Notes: a model not told the origin generated them from the letters alone. A stretch of 64,000 bases of DNA from Lachnospiraceae bacterium AB2028 (GCA_000621425.1 JHYJ01000012.1:19047-83046); one strand, 5' to 3'. Positions 54,141 to 63,356 are shown, numbered from the stretch's first letter. A program made the numbers and translations.

Positions 54141-55619
54141 ATGGTTATTGCACAGTACTCTATAAGATCAAAACAAGCTTACATATACAAAACGGACAGG
54201 ATAAAAGATATAGTAGGTGCCTCAATTAATATTTCAATGGCTTGGGACATATTAATCGAAGAGGCCGAAAAGGCAGGTATGATATGTCGTACTGTTTCAA
54301 AAGATCGTGGATTCAATTATGAAAGCATAAAGAAAAGTTGTTCTGAGGGCAGCTTAAACTTAGTGGAGCTGTTCAGAGGAGGTGGAAACGATACACTATT
54401 ATTAGATAGTAAAGAGACTTTTATAAAGCTTAATCAAAAATTCTCATACAGAATTATTACGGAATATCCGGGAATGATACCTATGGCGGTTTCGGTAGAA
54501 GTTACCGGAGATTATCGTGTGGATTATGGAAAACTAATGGAAGAAAGTGAAAAAAAGAAAAACACCATGGTGCAGGGAAGGGATGAATTTGTAGTTCCGT
54601 TTGCAATGGTAGACAAAAAAACATTTCAGCCATATAGCGGATTTTATAATTACGGGGAAAGAATAAGCGATGAGGTAAGAAGTAAAAGAAAGACAGGTGA
54701 TTCAGTTAGTGATTCCGCTGTGAAATTGCTGGATGATCTGGTGACAAAGCATGGGGAAGAAAGCTTGTTGGCAATAGTACATGCAGATGGCAACAATATG
54801 GGAAGCAAGATACAACAAATGCTGACAGGTCAGACGGATTATGATTATTGTATTGAAAAAATGAGAAAATTTACAAAGACTACGGCAGAGGTTTTTGTAG
54901 ATAAAGGTCTTGAAGCTATGAGAAAGCGTCAGGCTGAGTTAAAGGAAAAATACGGGGAAAAATATAAGGAAAAGTCATATTTATTTAGGCAGATTGTTGC
55001 GGACGGAGATGATATGACTTTCATATGTAATGCACGCTTCGCAATGGAGTATGTAAAAGCATATGTGGAAGCTGTTGATGCCTATAGGGATGATGAGTGG
55101 AAATATAGTTCATGTGCAGGTATATGTATTTTCCACAGTCACTATCCGTTTGCAAGAGCTTACTCCCTGGCAGAGCAGTGCTGTGATGACGGGGCGAAAA
55201 AAATGGTTCATGATGCTGCGTTGAACGGTGATATCAAAGAAGAAGCGTGGGTGGATTTTCATTATATCCATAGCGGAATAGGCGGAGAATTGACTGAAAT
55301 AAGAAGTAAACAGGGAACTCAGCAATCAATGGCAAGACCATGGTGTTTGTGTGGCCGGCCAAGCGAACGTTCCTATGATAAACTCAAGAGGATAGCGTGC
55401 ATTTTAAACGAAGAAAAGGTTGCACGTACTGCAATAAAGGAAGTTGGTGCCAAGTGGGAAGATAGTCACGAGGACGGAAGAAAAGAATTGAATAAACTAT
55501 GCGGTCATAAAAAAGGACTTCGTGAGAAACTTAACGAAGTATTTAAAGATGAAAATGACCTTTTAAAAGCGATATATGATTTATATGAAGTTTATGATAT
55601 TTGGTTTAAGGAGGTATAA
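54141..55619 (+). CDS. cas10: Cas10-like signature subunit without an HD domain
   Basis: A 492-residue protein, short for Cas10. It begins directly with a palm domain (Y-S-I-R-S-K-Q-A-Y-I-Y, typical of Cmr2-like Cas10). The first metal site is H-A-D216-G-N-N-M-G and the GGDD-type motif reads D288-G-D-D291, so cyclic oligoadenylate synthesis is plausible. No HD nuclease domain is present, so ssDNA cutting is not expected. The C-terminal 130 residues are helical and include P-W-C-L-C-G. AAGGAGGG precedes the ATG. It is followed three bases later by the fused Cas7-Cas5-Cas11 candidate. Confidence 0.85.
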   Translation: MVIAQYSIRSKQAYIYKTDRIKDIVGASINISMAWDILIEEAEKAGMICRTVSKDRGFNYESIKKSCSEGSLNLVELFRGGGNDTLLLDSKETFIKLNQKFSYRIITEYPGMIPMAVSVEVTGDYRVDYGKLMEESEKKKNTMVQGRDEFVVPFAMVDKKTFQPYSGFYNYGERISDEVRSKRKTGDSVSDSAVKLLDDLVTKHGEESLLAIVHADGNNMGSKIQQMLTGQTDYDYCIEKMRKFTKTTAEVFVDKGLEAMRKRQAELKEKYGEKYKEKSYLFRQIVADGDDMTFICNARFAMEYVKAYVEAVDAYRDDEWKYSSCAGICIFHSHYPFARAYSLAEQCCDDGAKKMVHDAALNGDIKEEAWVDFHYIHSGIGGELTEIRSKQGTQQSMARPWCLCGRPSERSYDKLKRIACILNEEKVARTAIKEVGAKWEDSHEDGRKELNKLCGHKKGLREKLNEVFKDENDLLKAIYDLYEVYDIWFKEV

Positions 55620-55621
55620 AA

Positions 55622-57733
55622 ATGTCCTATATAGAGATTAAGCTAAAATCAGATATGTGTATGGGAAGTGGAGAAAGCGGTGGAAATACTGTTGATACAG
55701 ATATTTGTATGGACGATACCGGCTTACCATATATACCGGCGAGACGTATTAAAGGTTGCCTTCGTCAGTCGGCTGAACAGCTGAGGGATATGGGGGATGC
55801 TCAACTAACTCAAGATGTAATAGATGAGCTTTTCGGGACTGCCTTTGGAAAGGAAGGACAGTTTACAATAGAAAACGCTTTTTTAGATGGTTATGACCAG
55901 ATGCATACCTGGTTAAGAAAGAGAGAGAAAGATTTCGGTCATATAGGTAGTCAGGATGTTGTGGGGTTGTTTAGTTATGTTCGCGGACAGACCAAGCTTG
56001 AAAATGGTATGAAGGTAGATAATACTCTACGTTTCACGAGAGTATTGAGTCACTATAATCCCTTATATCAGGGGGAAAATAAGGAAACTACTTTCTATGC
56101 GAGATTGTTTGTGGAAGATGAAAATAAATACAATGAATTGTTAGAAAGAATATGCAAGGCAACCAGACATGTCGGAACAAACCGCAATCGAGGTCTCGGA
56201 AATGTGGCTTGTGTTTATCATAGAGAGGATATAACAAAAAAAGCTAATGTAGAGGTTAAATTAGCAAAGACCGGTGACAACGAAAAAATTTGGAAGATCA
56301 CCTATAAACTGGTGCTCGACTCACCTTTAACCTTGCCTGGAATAGGAGAGTTAAATACAGAAATTGCGGCAAGAAGTGTTATAGGTTGTCTTGCTCGGCA
56401 GTATTTAAAAAACAATTCTGCAGATGATGGTATATTTGCTGATTTGTTCCTTAATGGCAAGGTTAATTGGAGTAATCTTACTCCTGTGATAGATGGAGAA
56501 ATATCCAGACCTACTCCGCTTATGCTGGTAAAGTTAAAAAATGGCGGTGGAAAGATTGTAAATAGATTTAGTGAAAAAGCTGATGATTGGAAAAAGCTTA
56601 AACCAAAAACAATGGAGGGAAGTTACACATCTGTAATAAAAGATGAAAAAGAGTCTATGGAGTATAGGGTGGCAGTACCTAACACACATATAATATATCA
56701 TAATCGACTGTCAGGTGAGAAGCAGTTGTATATGCAGGAATATATTGATGCAGGAGCCATTTATGGCGGAAGTGTCAGCGTAGAGGAAAAATATGTGGAT
56801 ATTATACTCGGGCTGATAAAAAATTGTCATTTCCGCTTTGGAAGGAGCAAGGGAGCCCAGTATTCCACATGCACACTTGAAGATATTAGTATTGCGGAGC
56901 ATAAAGAGAATAGAATTAAGACAAATGAGGGTGAGCCTATCTTTGTTGTACTTGAGTCGGATATGATCTGCGATAATGGTTGTTATATAGTAGGCCCTGA
57001 GGAAGTGCGTGCTTTTATTGCAGATAAAATTGGCGTGAATGATGTACATCCGAATGGTTATGATGATATTTGTAACTACTCTGTAAATAGTGGCTTTAAT
57101 GCAATGTGGCAACTTCAGCGGCCGCATGTTCCCGTTGTCCGTGGTGGAAGCGTTTATTGTTTTGAAGGAAACGGAAGTGATGTTTGTAATGAATTTATTA
57201 TTGGGGAAGCGGGGCATGAAGGATTCGGCAGATGTCATGTATATACTCTTGAGGAACTTGCAAGCATAGTTAGAACTTCTGCAAGTGAAGTGTCGGAAAA
57301 GATGCATGATGAAGATCCGGAAATAACTGAAAGATTGGAAGGGATCCTGTTAGCGCATAAGGCTATTGAACAAATGAAAGAGTATGCAAATGAAATATGG
57401 CAGTCAATAAAGAAAGGTAAAAAACAGTATCCTATTGGTCGGATGCGCCAGATGCTTAGTGATTCAAGTGATCTGCAAGATTTGAAAAACAGAATAAATG
57501 ATATGAAGGAGTCCGACCTAAGTAGTGAACAGATAGAAAGCAGAAGGGAAATATGCAACGGGCTGGTCGATATGGTTTATGGCAAGAACGTATTCGAAAG
57601 CATTAGAAAACAGGAACGGAGAGAGAAGCTGTTTTCTGCAGTGGAAGGCAATAAGATTGCAAAAGAAATTGTTGAGGAAAATTGGAAGATAATGCTTGAG
57701 AATATAATGCATAATGCACATTATGGTAAATAG
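55622..57733 (+). CDS. multi-domain RAMP protein, Cas7-Cas5-Cas11-like fusion
   Basis: A 703-residue protein. The first RAMP domain (1-215) is Cas7-like: M-G-S-G-E-S-G, then Asp25, Y-I-P-A-R-R-I-K-G-C-L-R, and a Gly-rich loop G185-T-N-R-N-R-G-L-G-N194. Asp25 sits where Csm3 has its target-cutting Asp. A second RAMP region (about 220-540) has L-N-T-E-I-A-A-R-S-V-I-G and Gly-rich loops R-F-G-R-S-K-G and G-H-E-G-F-G-R; it would be Cas5-like. The last 155 residues are purely helical and charged, as in Cas11 small subunits. This order is that of the fused subunit in type III-D variants. The Cas5 and Cas11 assignments are inference. Confidence 0.75.
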   Translation: MSYIEIKLKSDMCMGSGESGGNTVDTDICMDDTGLPYIPARRIKGCLRQSAEQLRDMGDAQLTQDVIDELFGTAFGKEGQFTIENAFLDGYDQMHTWLRKREKDFGHIGSQDVVGLFSYVRGQTKLENGMKVDNTLRFTRVLSHYNPLYQGENKETTFYARLFVEDENKYNELLERICKATRHVGTNRNRGLGNVACVYHREDITKKANVEVKLAKTGDNEKIWKITYKLVLDSPLTLPGIGELNTEIAARSVIGCLARQYLKNNSADDGIFADLFLNGKVNWSNLTPVIDGEISRPTPLMLVKLKNGGGKIVNRFSEKADDWKKLKPKTMEGSYTSVIKDEKESMEYRVAVPNTHIIYHNRLSGEKQLYMQEYIDAGAIYGGSVSVEEKYVDIILGLIKNCHFRFGRSKGAQYSTCTLEDISIAEHKENRIKTNEGEPIFVVLESDMICDNGCYIVGPEEVRAFIADKIGVNDVHPNGYDDICNYSVNSGFNAMWQLQRPHVPVVRGGSVYCFEGNGSDVCNEFIIGEAGHEGFGRCHVYTLEELASIVRTSASEVSEKMHDEDPEITERLEGILLAHKAIEQMKEYANEIWQSIKKGKKQYPIGRMRQMLSDSSDLQDLKNRINDMKESDLSSEQIESRREICNGLVDMVYGKNVFESIRKQERREKLFSAVEGNKIAKEIVEENWKIMLENIMHNAHYGK

Positions 57734-57744
57734 GAGGCTGTGAG

Positions 57745-59007
57745 ATGAATAAGATATATTATCAGCTAAAACTTAAACAATTATCACCACTTAGAATTGG
57801 AAATGGTGATTCGAAAATTACAGACAGCGATCTTATGACGGACTTACGTGGATTTCCCTTTATTCCCGGAAGTTCACTTGCGGGTGTGCTACGGGAAAAA
57901 ATGGATCAGAACAAGGCAGATGGTATATTCGGCTATATTAATGGCCTGGAATTGAAAGAGAGTGTAGTTCTGGTTAGTGATGCAGTCCTTCCGAATGATA
58001 CAACTTCTGAAGATGTATCTGTTTATAAGAGAGATGGCGTGGGACTTAGTGACTGGGGGACGGCAATTAAAGGGAGCAAGTACGATTTTCAAGTGGTGGA
58101 AACGAAAAAAGAATATATATCTGTGGTAGAGTATACATCTTCGGATGAGGATACAGAAAAAGAACTTGATATTCTTATGGCTAAAATCATAGGAGAAGGA
58201 CTTCAGTTGGGAGCAAGAACCACAAGAGGATACGGAAGGTTTGATGTTGCTGTATATAAAAAGTCATTTGTTTTTCCCGATGATTTAGAGGAATGGATAT
58301 CATTTGATGCTTTTGATGAGAATGCTTTTTCAAATAGCGATAGACTGGAGGCATCTGATACAAATGATGAATTAACATCAGTAGTAATAGAATTCGAGTT
58401 TAAGGGATCATTTAATGTAAGGGTTAAAACAACGAATTATGAGATCCTTGAGGATGGAACAAAACCGGATAGTGTGCCGATGAAGAACTTTGAAGACATG
58501 CCGGTTATTCCGGGAACATCATGGGCAGGAGTATTCAGGCATCATATGAGAGACATAATAAGAGATTGTCATTTTAAACATGAAAAGGAAGAAAATAGCC
58601 TTCGGGATCTGGATAAGATATTTGGTAAAACTGAAGATGGTGAGCATAGGCGTTCAGATATAGCATTTTCCGAAACGAAAGTAGAAGGTGGACATGCTAT
58701 TACGGTTACAAGAAATGCCGTAGATCGTTTTACACAGGCACCGAAGAATACCGGCTTATTTACAACTCAATGTTGGAGCGGTGGAAAAGGCGAGTTGGAG
58801 ATTACATACAAACACAACTGCATGACGGAATTCCAGAGACAACTGCTTGCTGCTTGTATTGTTGATATGGGATTAGGCCTGATGCCTGTAGGTGGAGAAA
58901 AAGGTGTAGGCCGAGGTGAGGCTGCTTTTATAGATGTATGTGTGAATGGTGAAAGTGTTTTAAAGAGTGTGGCAGATATGCAAACGGATTTTCTGGAGGT
59001 GGGATGA
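57745..59007 (+). CDS. double RAMP protein, Cas7-2x-like
   Basis: A 420-residue protein with two RAMP repeats. The first has I-G-N-G-D-S, Asp27, F-I-P-G-S-S-L-A-G-V-L-R and the Gly-rich loop G-A-R-T-T-R-G-Y-G-R (about 156-165). The second (from about 213) has V-I-P-G-T-S-W-A-G-V-F-R-H and the Gly-rich G-G-E-K-G-V-G-R-G-E. Two Cas7 units in one chain would supply two backbone positions and possibly two target-cutting sites. TAGGAGG precedes the ATG. Confidence 0.8.
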   Translation: MNKIYYQLKLKQLSPLRIGNGDSKITDSDLMTDLRGFPFIPGSSLAGVLREKMDQNKADGIFGYINGLELKESVVLVSDAVLPNDTTSEDVSVYKRDGVGLSDWGTAIKGSKYDFQVVETKKEYISVVEYTSSDEDTEKELDILMAKIIGEGLQLGARTTRGYGRFDVAVYKKSFVFPDDLEEWISFDAFDENAFSNSDRLEASDTNDELTSVVIEFEFKGSFNVRVKTTNYEILEDGTKPDSVPMKNFEDMPVIPGTSWAGVFRHHMRDIIRDCHFKHEKEENSLRDLDKIFGKTEDGEHRRSDIAFSETKVEGGHAITVTRNAVDRFTQAPKNTGLFTTQCWSGGKGELEITYKHNCMTEFQRQLLAACIVDMGLGLMPVGGEKGVGRGEAAFIDVCVNGESVLKSVADMQTDFLEVG

Positions 59008-59561
59008 TGGAAAGAATCTGGATAAAAGAAAACGGGGTGTGTGATGAAGAAGGCTTTTCGGAGTTGTTGAATAATCAGATACCTGAAAGCTGTTATTATG
59101 TTGCATATCAGACTGACGGATTTTTGTCCGGAAGATCCGATGAGATTAATGATGTTGATGTTTCAAAATTGCTGGAAATACGAATCTTTGACGATCAGAT
59201 GGAATTTCTGGCAAGAAGAAGTGCATTGAAGAGATCTTTTGTGTGGAGAATAGCAGACGATATGACACTCAGTGAGAATGTGAAGCAGTTGTGTAATGAT
59301 AAAGATAATGTGTATCCAACTGAGGAGAGCATGTATTTTCGTATAGGCTACCAGACACTTGATGCAAATTCAGATAAGAGCAATGAGATTATAGGCGAGG
59401 ATGGCCGAATTATCAAAACAGCATTTATGAGTACAGTGGGGGGACAGTATTCGTTACCTGTAGCTAAAAGTACCCAAAAGATTAAGACGAAAACATATTA
59501 TCGCTATGATGATGACGGCATGGTAAGTGCCGATGATTTTCGTATATGTTCATTTGAGTAA
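59007..59561 (+). CDS. csx19: Csx19-like small type III-D protein
   Basis: About 184 residues, acidic and soluble. The segment L-L-E-I-R-I-F-D-D-Q-M-E-F-L-A-R-R resembles the conserved core of the Csx19/TIGR03984 family. Csx19 is a marker of type III-D loci and its role in the complex is structural or unclear. The double ATG at 59004 and 59007 overlaps the previous stop; 59007 has better spacing from GGAGG (58995-58999). The name is from pattern and position only. Confidence 0.6.
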   Translation: MERIWIKENGVCDEEGFSELLNNQIPESCYYVAYQTDGFLSGRSDEINDVDVSKLLEIRIFDDQMEFLARRSALKRSFVWRIADDMTLSENVKQLCNDKDNVYPTEESMYFRIGYQTLDANSDKSNEIIGEDGRIIKTAFMSTVGGQYSLPVAKSTQKIKTKTYYRYDDDGMVSADDFRICSFE

Positions 59562-59579
59562 TTATGAGGAGGTTATATT

Positions 59580-61643
59580 GTGGCCAGATTTGTAAACCCA
59601 TATAATTTTGTTCCATTTGGTAATACAAAAGAAGAAAATAGGAAATCCAGAGAAACTGTATACTGCGGTTCAGAAAAACTGAAAACGGGTTGGCTGACGG
59701 TTGAGCTGGAAGTAAAGACTCCGCTGATAATACCCGATGGATCGCATCCACATTTCATAGATACAAAGAGTCAAAAGGAAGTGTTGAAACCTTCAGAGGA
59801 ATTAAAAAAGAAACTCCATACAAAATATGATTTTTTCCATGTATCAGAAGGGGATAAAAAGAAATATATAGTTCCCGGAAGTGAACTGCGAGGAATGATA
59901 AGGTCCGTATATGAGGCAGTGACAGAGAGCTGCGTCCCTTTTCTTATGGATGATAAGCCTATTAGCCAACGCGTGCCGATTTATGGTGCGGTAACCAGAA
60001 GGGGGTTGTTGGAGTATGATAAAAATGCCGGGCAATGGGTTTTGTGGAATACGAAGTCAAATATTGTTGAGGCTAATATACAAAATAAGATAGATATCTG
60101 TATTGGTAACAAAAAGTATTATTGTGGGGATTATATAACTGGGAAAGGATATGTTCAGTGTAATGTGCCTGTAGATACCAGATCACCCTACCATGTCGCC
60201 TTTTTAGAGAAGAATCAGGAGGAATACAGATGGAATAAGGATGATGATACCCCGCGCAAGCAGATTGCATCTGTTTTAAAAAGAGATAATGTGAGCGGAG
60301 GACAGAATAATCCTAATGATGAACAGAGGAAACATTTATTAGGTAAATTTGAGACTATATGTGAGACCGGAGGAATGATACCGGTTAGGTTTTTTTCTGT
60401 TACAAGAGGAAATGAAAAGCTTGTATATATGTCGAACTCGTCAATAGGAAGGATTGCACAGCATAGGAAATGGAAGGAAATCATAGATAAGGATCATCTT
60501 CCCTGCAAGGACGTGCAAAAACTTTGCCCTGCCTGCCTGCTTTTTGGAACAAAGGAGGGGGATGGAATCAGTGGAAGGGTAAGGATTTCGGATGCATTAA
60601 GTGAAGGGGAGTTGCAGATGGGGACCCATGTGTTGGGAATACTCGGCCAGCCGAGAACTTCTGCTTTCGAGTTTTATCTTGAAAAGCCTGCATCAAGGGC
60701 TACATACTGGAATTTTGATTTTTATGGAATAAAGGTAAGGGATCCGCGTACAGGAAGGGATAAAACAGAATATCATGATCTGAGCAAGGCAATGCCAAGC
60801 GGAAGAAAAATGTATTGGCATGGTATTCCGAAAGAAGTTAAAGAAATATCGAAATTTAATAGCACGATGGAAAGTGTCGATAAAGGAAAGTTTTCTTTTA
60901 AATTATATTTCGACAGGATAACGCAGGAGCAGCTGGATTCACTAATATGGGTATTAAGCCTTGGTGAAAACTTACCGGAAAGTAATATGTGGCATAAGCT
61001 GGGGCATGCAAAGCCGCTTGGGTATGGCAGTGTTAAATTGTGTGTGAAGGAACAGATGATTAGGACAGTGTCAACCGATGGTACTCAGATAAAAACTGAA
61101 TTGATAGAGATTCCTGTTAAGGCAGCACCCGATATGAGTTCGATTATGATAGGAAAAGATACGGATAGTTACAGAAGTCTTATCGCAATGTGTGATTCGA
61201 ATAGTGTAAAGGGAAAAGAAGTCAGATATCCTCAGCATAAGAAAGTAAACCGTAAGACTGGAGTAGTTGACGATAACGTTTACCAGTGGTTTAGTTATAA
61301 CCATCAAAATGCTGATAGGGTGCAGGTATTGCCGGCTCCGTATGCAAACGATATTACATTGGAAGGTTCATGGAATGGTGAGCAGGATAGCGATACGCAT
61401 CAACAAAGGAGTGGATCAAATACGAACCAAACGGGTAATGCGAGTGTGATAGAAGTGACAATAACCGGCATATCCAAAAAGGGATCGGTATTCTTTAAGG
61501 ATAATGGCAGGGATGGATCGGTGCCATTTAAAAAACTGAATGGACGCACTGTCCAAAAGGGAGAAAAAATAAAGGTAATGTTTGAGAAGGAAGTTCGCCA
61601 TGATGATGGCAATGTCTCATACTTTTATAAGCTAATAGAATAA
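59580..61643 (+). CDS. TIGR03986-type RAMP protein, Cas7 with insertion
   Basis: A 687-residue protein with a GTG start after GAGGAGG. It has P-G-S-E-L-R-G-M-I-R (99-108), the cysteine motif C316-P-A-C-L-L-F-G that is typical of the TIGR03986 family, and the RAMP Gly-rich loop K-P-L-G-Y-G-S-V (about 479-486). The middle (about 130-290) has much sequence not needed for a RAMP fold, matching the insertion in the type III-D variant subunit. The last 65 residues look like a small beta-barrel (OB-like) domain (V-I-E-V-T-I-T-G-I-S-K-K-G-S-V-F-F). It is the last gene of the operon. Confidence 0.82.
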   Translation: MARFVNPYNFVPFGNTKEENRKSRETVYCGSEKLKTGWLTVELEVKTPLIIPDGSHPHFIDTKSQKEVLKPSEELKKKLHTKYDFFHVSEGDKKKYIVPGSELRGMIRSVYEAVTESCVPFLMDDKPISQRVPIYGAVTRRGLLEYDKNAGQWVLWNTKSNIVEANIQNKIDICIGNKKYYCGDYITGKGYVQCNVPVDTRSPYHVAFLEKNQEEYRWNKDDDTPRKQIASVLKRDNVSGGQNNPNDEQRKHLLGKFETICETGGMIPVRFFSVTRGNEKLVYMSNSSIGRIAQHRKWKEIIDKDHLPCKDVQKLCPACLLFGTKEGDGISGRVRISDALSEGELQMGTHVLGILGQPRTSAFEFYLEKPASRATYWNFDFYGIKVRDPRTGRDKTEYHDLSKAMPSGRKMYWHGIPKEVKEISKFNSTMESVDKGKFSFKLYFDRITQEQLDSLIWVLSLGENLPESNMWHKLGHAKPLGYGSVKLCVKEQMIRTVSTDGTQIKTELIEIPVKAAPDMSSIMIGKDTDSYRSLIAMCDSNSVKGKEVRYPQHKKVNRKTGVVDDNVYQWFSYNHQNADRVQVLPAPYANDITLEGSWNGEQDSDTHQQRSGSNTNQTGNASVIEVTITGISKKGSVFFKDNGRDGSVPFKKLNGRTVQKGEKIKVMFEKEVRHDDGNVSYFYKLIE

Positions 61644-61674
61644 GATAAAGTTATTTCTATTTCAGAACAGTACT

Positions 61675-61711
61675 AAAAAGGTCACATCAAATGATGTGAT
61701 CTTTTTTTTAT
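61675..61711 (+). terminator. rho-independent terminator of the Cas operon
   Basis: AAAGGTCACATCA and TGATGTGATCTTT form a long stem (one G-U pair) with a two-base loop, followed by a T run. Confidence 0.88.
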
Positions 61712-61823
61712 GAAAATGGTAAAAAACAGAAAGGTCAATCTATAAGTAATTGAAAGGAGGTGGAGCGGTTTGTAAAGTGCAATAAAGTTGTTGTTGATTA
61801 GACGATTATAGGAGGATTTGATT

Positions 61824-62207
61824 ATGAGGAATGCAATTATGAATAATGTAAATACCGGCGCAACAGGAAGAGCTTATTCTGATATCTATGAGACTACCGA
61901 GGGGATGTTTGATAATAGTGGGGTATCAGGAGAGGAGGTATATATGGAAGTGAACAAGAAATCAAAATGTACTACTGTTATAGGCTGGATAGCTGCTATA
62001 CTCGGGGTGATATCTGTAGCTGTAGTTGGTCTTATACTGTTAGGTATAATTGTTGCGATAGTTGCATTTGTTCTTATTGGAAAACTTATTATTGATCTGA
62101 CATTGCCTTTAATAGGTCCGTTGGTTACCGGTGCTGTTCTGCTGGGAACAATAATCGTATTGGCCGCATTAGCGCTTCTGATAAAAATAGCCATTCCATT
62201 TATATAA
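61824..62207 (+). CDS. small membrane protein, function unknown
   Basis: 127 residues from ATG 61824 (AGGAGG at 61810-61815). The first 40 residues are polar; three hydrophobic segments follow, without charged residues in the spans. A second in-frame ATG at 61944 (M-E-V-N-K-K-S-K) has an excellent GAGAGGAGG eight bases upstream, so a shorter 87-residue form is possible. It is not similar to any family I know. Confidence 0.65.
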   Translation: MRNAIMNNVNTGATGRAYSDIYETTEGMFDNSGVSGEEVYMEVNKKSKCTTVIGWIAAILGVISVAVVGLILLGIIVAIVAFVLIGKLIIDLTLPLIGPLVTGAVLLGTIIVLAALALLIKIAIPFI

Positions 62208-62417
62208 TAAAGGGGTGTTCTGTTTATAACCAGCAGCGTTGCTTTGGTTTAGGATGCCATTTTGTTTTTCTAATTCGCTAAACCGGAAAAATAAGAATCA
62301 GTATCCTGCTGCTTCAGTTATATATTATTCTGAACTGAAGTAATAGACTTTAACCATAAAGCAAACAATCAAACAACGAACACAGATAAGTATAACAACA
62401 TAGAAAGGAGCAATTTT
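62208..62417. other. intergenic region with inverted repeat
   Basis: A CTTCAGTT / AACTGAAG inverted repeat (62312-62340) with a 13-base loop and no T run. The stretch ATAAAGCAAA...CACAGATA before the next gene recurs upstream of the second YkvA-like gene at 63357. Confidence 0.4.
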
Positions 62418-62714
62418 ATGAAGAACGAAATGAGTTGTGAAAGAAAGAGCCCTGTTGTACCTATAGCTATCGGTGTTGGTGTTACATTGTTTGCACTGGG
62501 ATATGCTATTTTTCCGTTTGATATAATTCCTGATCTGGCAATAGGCCTTGGTCAGCTTGATGATCTGGTGGTCACATTTGGCGGGTTGGTTACGGATATA
62601 ACTGTGGTAGTAATACTGTTAAAGAGATTATTTCAGTCAGCTGGTTCATCCAATGTCTCCACATGTGCATATGCTGATGGCTATGTAGAAGATGCAGATT
62701 ATGTGGAAATCTGA
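62418..62714 (+). CDS. YkvA-like (DUF1232) small membrane protein, copy 1
   Basis: 98 residues. The DUF1232 signature is I-F-P-F-D-I-I-P-D-L-A-I-G-L-G-Q-L-D-D. Two hydrophobic segments flank it. The function of the family is unknown. AAAGGAGC precedes the ATG. It is a paralogue of the gene at 63357. Confidence 0.85.
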   Translation: MKNEMSCERKSPVVPIAIGVGVTLFALGYAIFPFDIIPDLAIGLGQLDDLVVTFGGLVTDITVVVILLKRLFQSAGSSNVSTCAYADGYVEDADYVEI

Positions 62715-62745
62715 ATGCCATAGTGATAATTGAAGGAGGATGCCT

Positions 62746-62922
62746 ATGACTGTGCAGGAAAGAGTCTGTCTATGCAGATTGATCGAAAAAATTGAGAAGG
62801 ATAAGAACTATGCCAGAAGCATCGGCGTAACCAATGTATCGAAGTTTCGGGAGAATGATCCCGGGAATCGTAAAGATGACAATAAGTACCATAGTGTCCG
62901 GGGAATGGCCTTCTCCTGTTAG
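62746..62922 (+). CDS. 58-residue basic protein, function unknown
   Basis: Starts at ATG 62746, eight bases after GAAGGAGGATG. It begins M-T-V-Q-E-R-V-C-L-C-R-L-I-E-K-I-E-K-D, a helical segment with two Cys, followed by a charged polar tail. Support comes from the ribosome site and its position 31 bases after the YkvA-like gene. Confidence 0.5.
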   Translation: MTVQERVCLCRLIEKIEKDKNYARSIGVTNVSKFRENDPGNRKDDNKYHSVRGMAFSC

Positions 62923-63356
62923 GATCTGTGGTTTTAATATATTGATATGCATTTGAGCTGAGCAGGTAGGGGAATTTGATGGCCAGCCTGTGAAAAGTAG
63001 ACTCCTTTCTACTACTGTGTGTTTGTTTGCTGCTTTAGCCCGGTAAAACCGCTCAAATGCATACTGCCGGGCGTTTTCCTTCAATAGAAGAAAAGCTGAA
63101 AATTAAATTATCGTTATCGCCAGATTGGTGAGGGTTGGGGATAGAGCGAGGAAAGGCATTCTGGAATACAGAATGCTTTTTCCTATGCGTGTGAGTATAA
63201 ATAAGAAAAAATGTATTTAATTCTCCAAAAACGAAAAATACAAGATCCCAACTTGCTGTGACGGATATGTATTATTCCATTGCGACACCATATAATTGAA
63301 TCATAAAGCAAAGCAGTAAAACACAGATTATTCAAACACATTAAGGAGGAGCATTT
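62923..63356. other. intergenic region with two possible terminators
   Basis: A GCCCGG / CCGGGC stem (63038-63072) is followed by GTTTTCC, and a GCATTCT / AGAATGC hairpin (63156-63176) is followed by TTTTTCC. No gene with a ribosome site is seen. The last 60 bases repeat the leader of the first YkvA-like gene. Confidence 0.5.
63154..63182 (+). terminator. probable rho-independent terminator
   Basis: The GGCATTCT / AGAATGCT stem with a seven-base loop is followed by TTTTTCC. Confidence 0.6.

Noticed and set aside
62312..62340. Hairpin as a terminator after the small membrane protein
   Set aside because: No T run follows the 8-bp stem.
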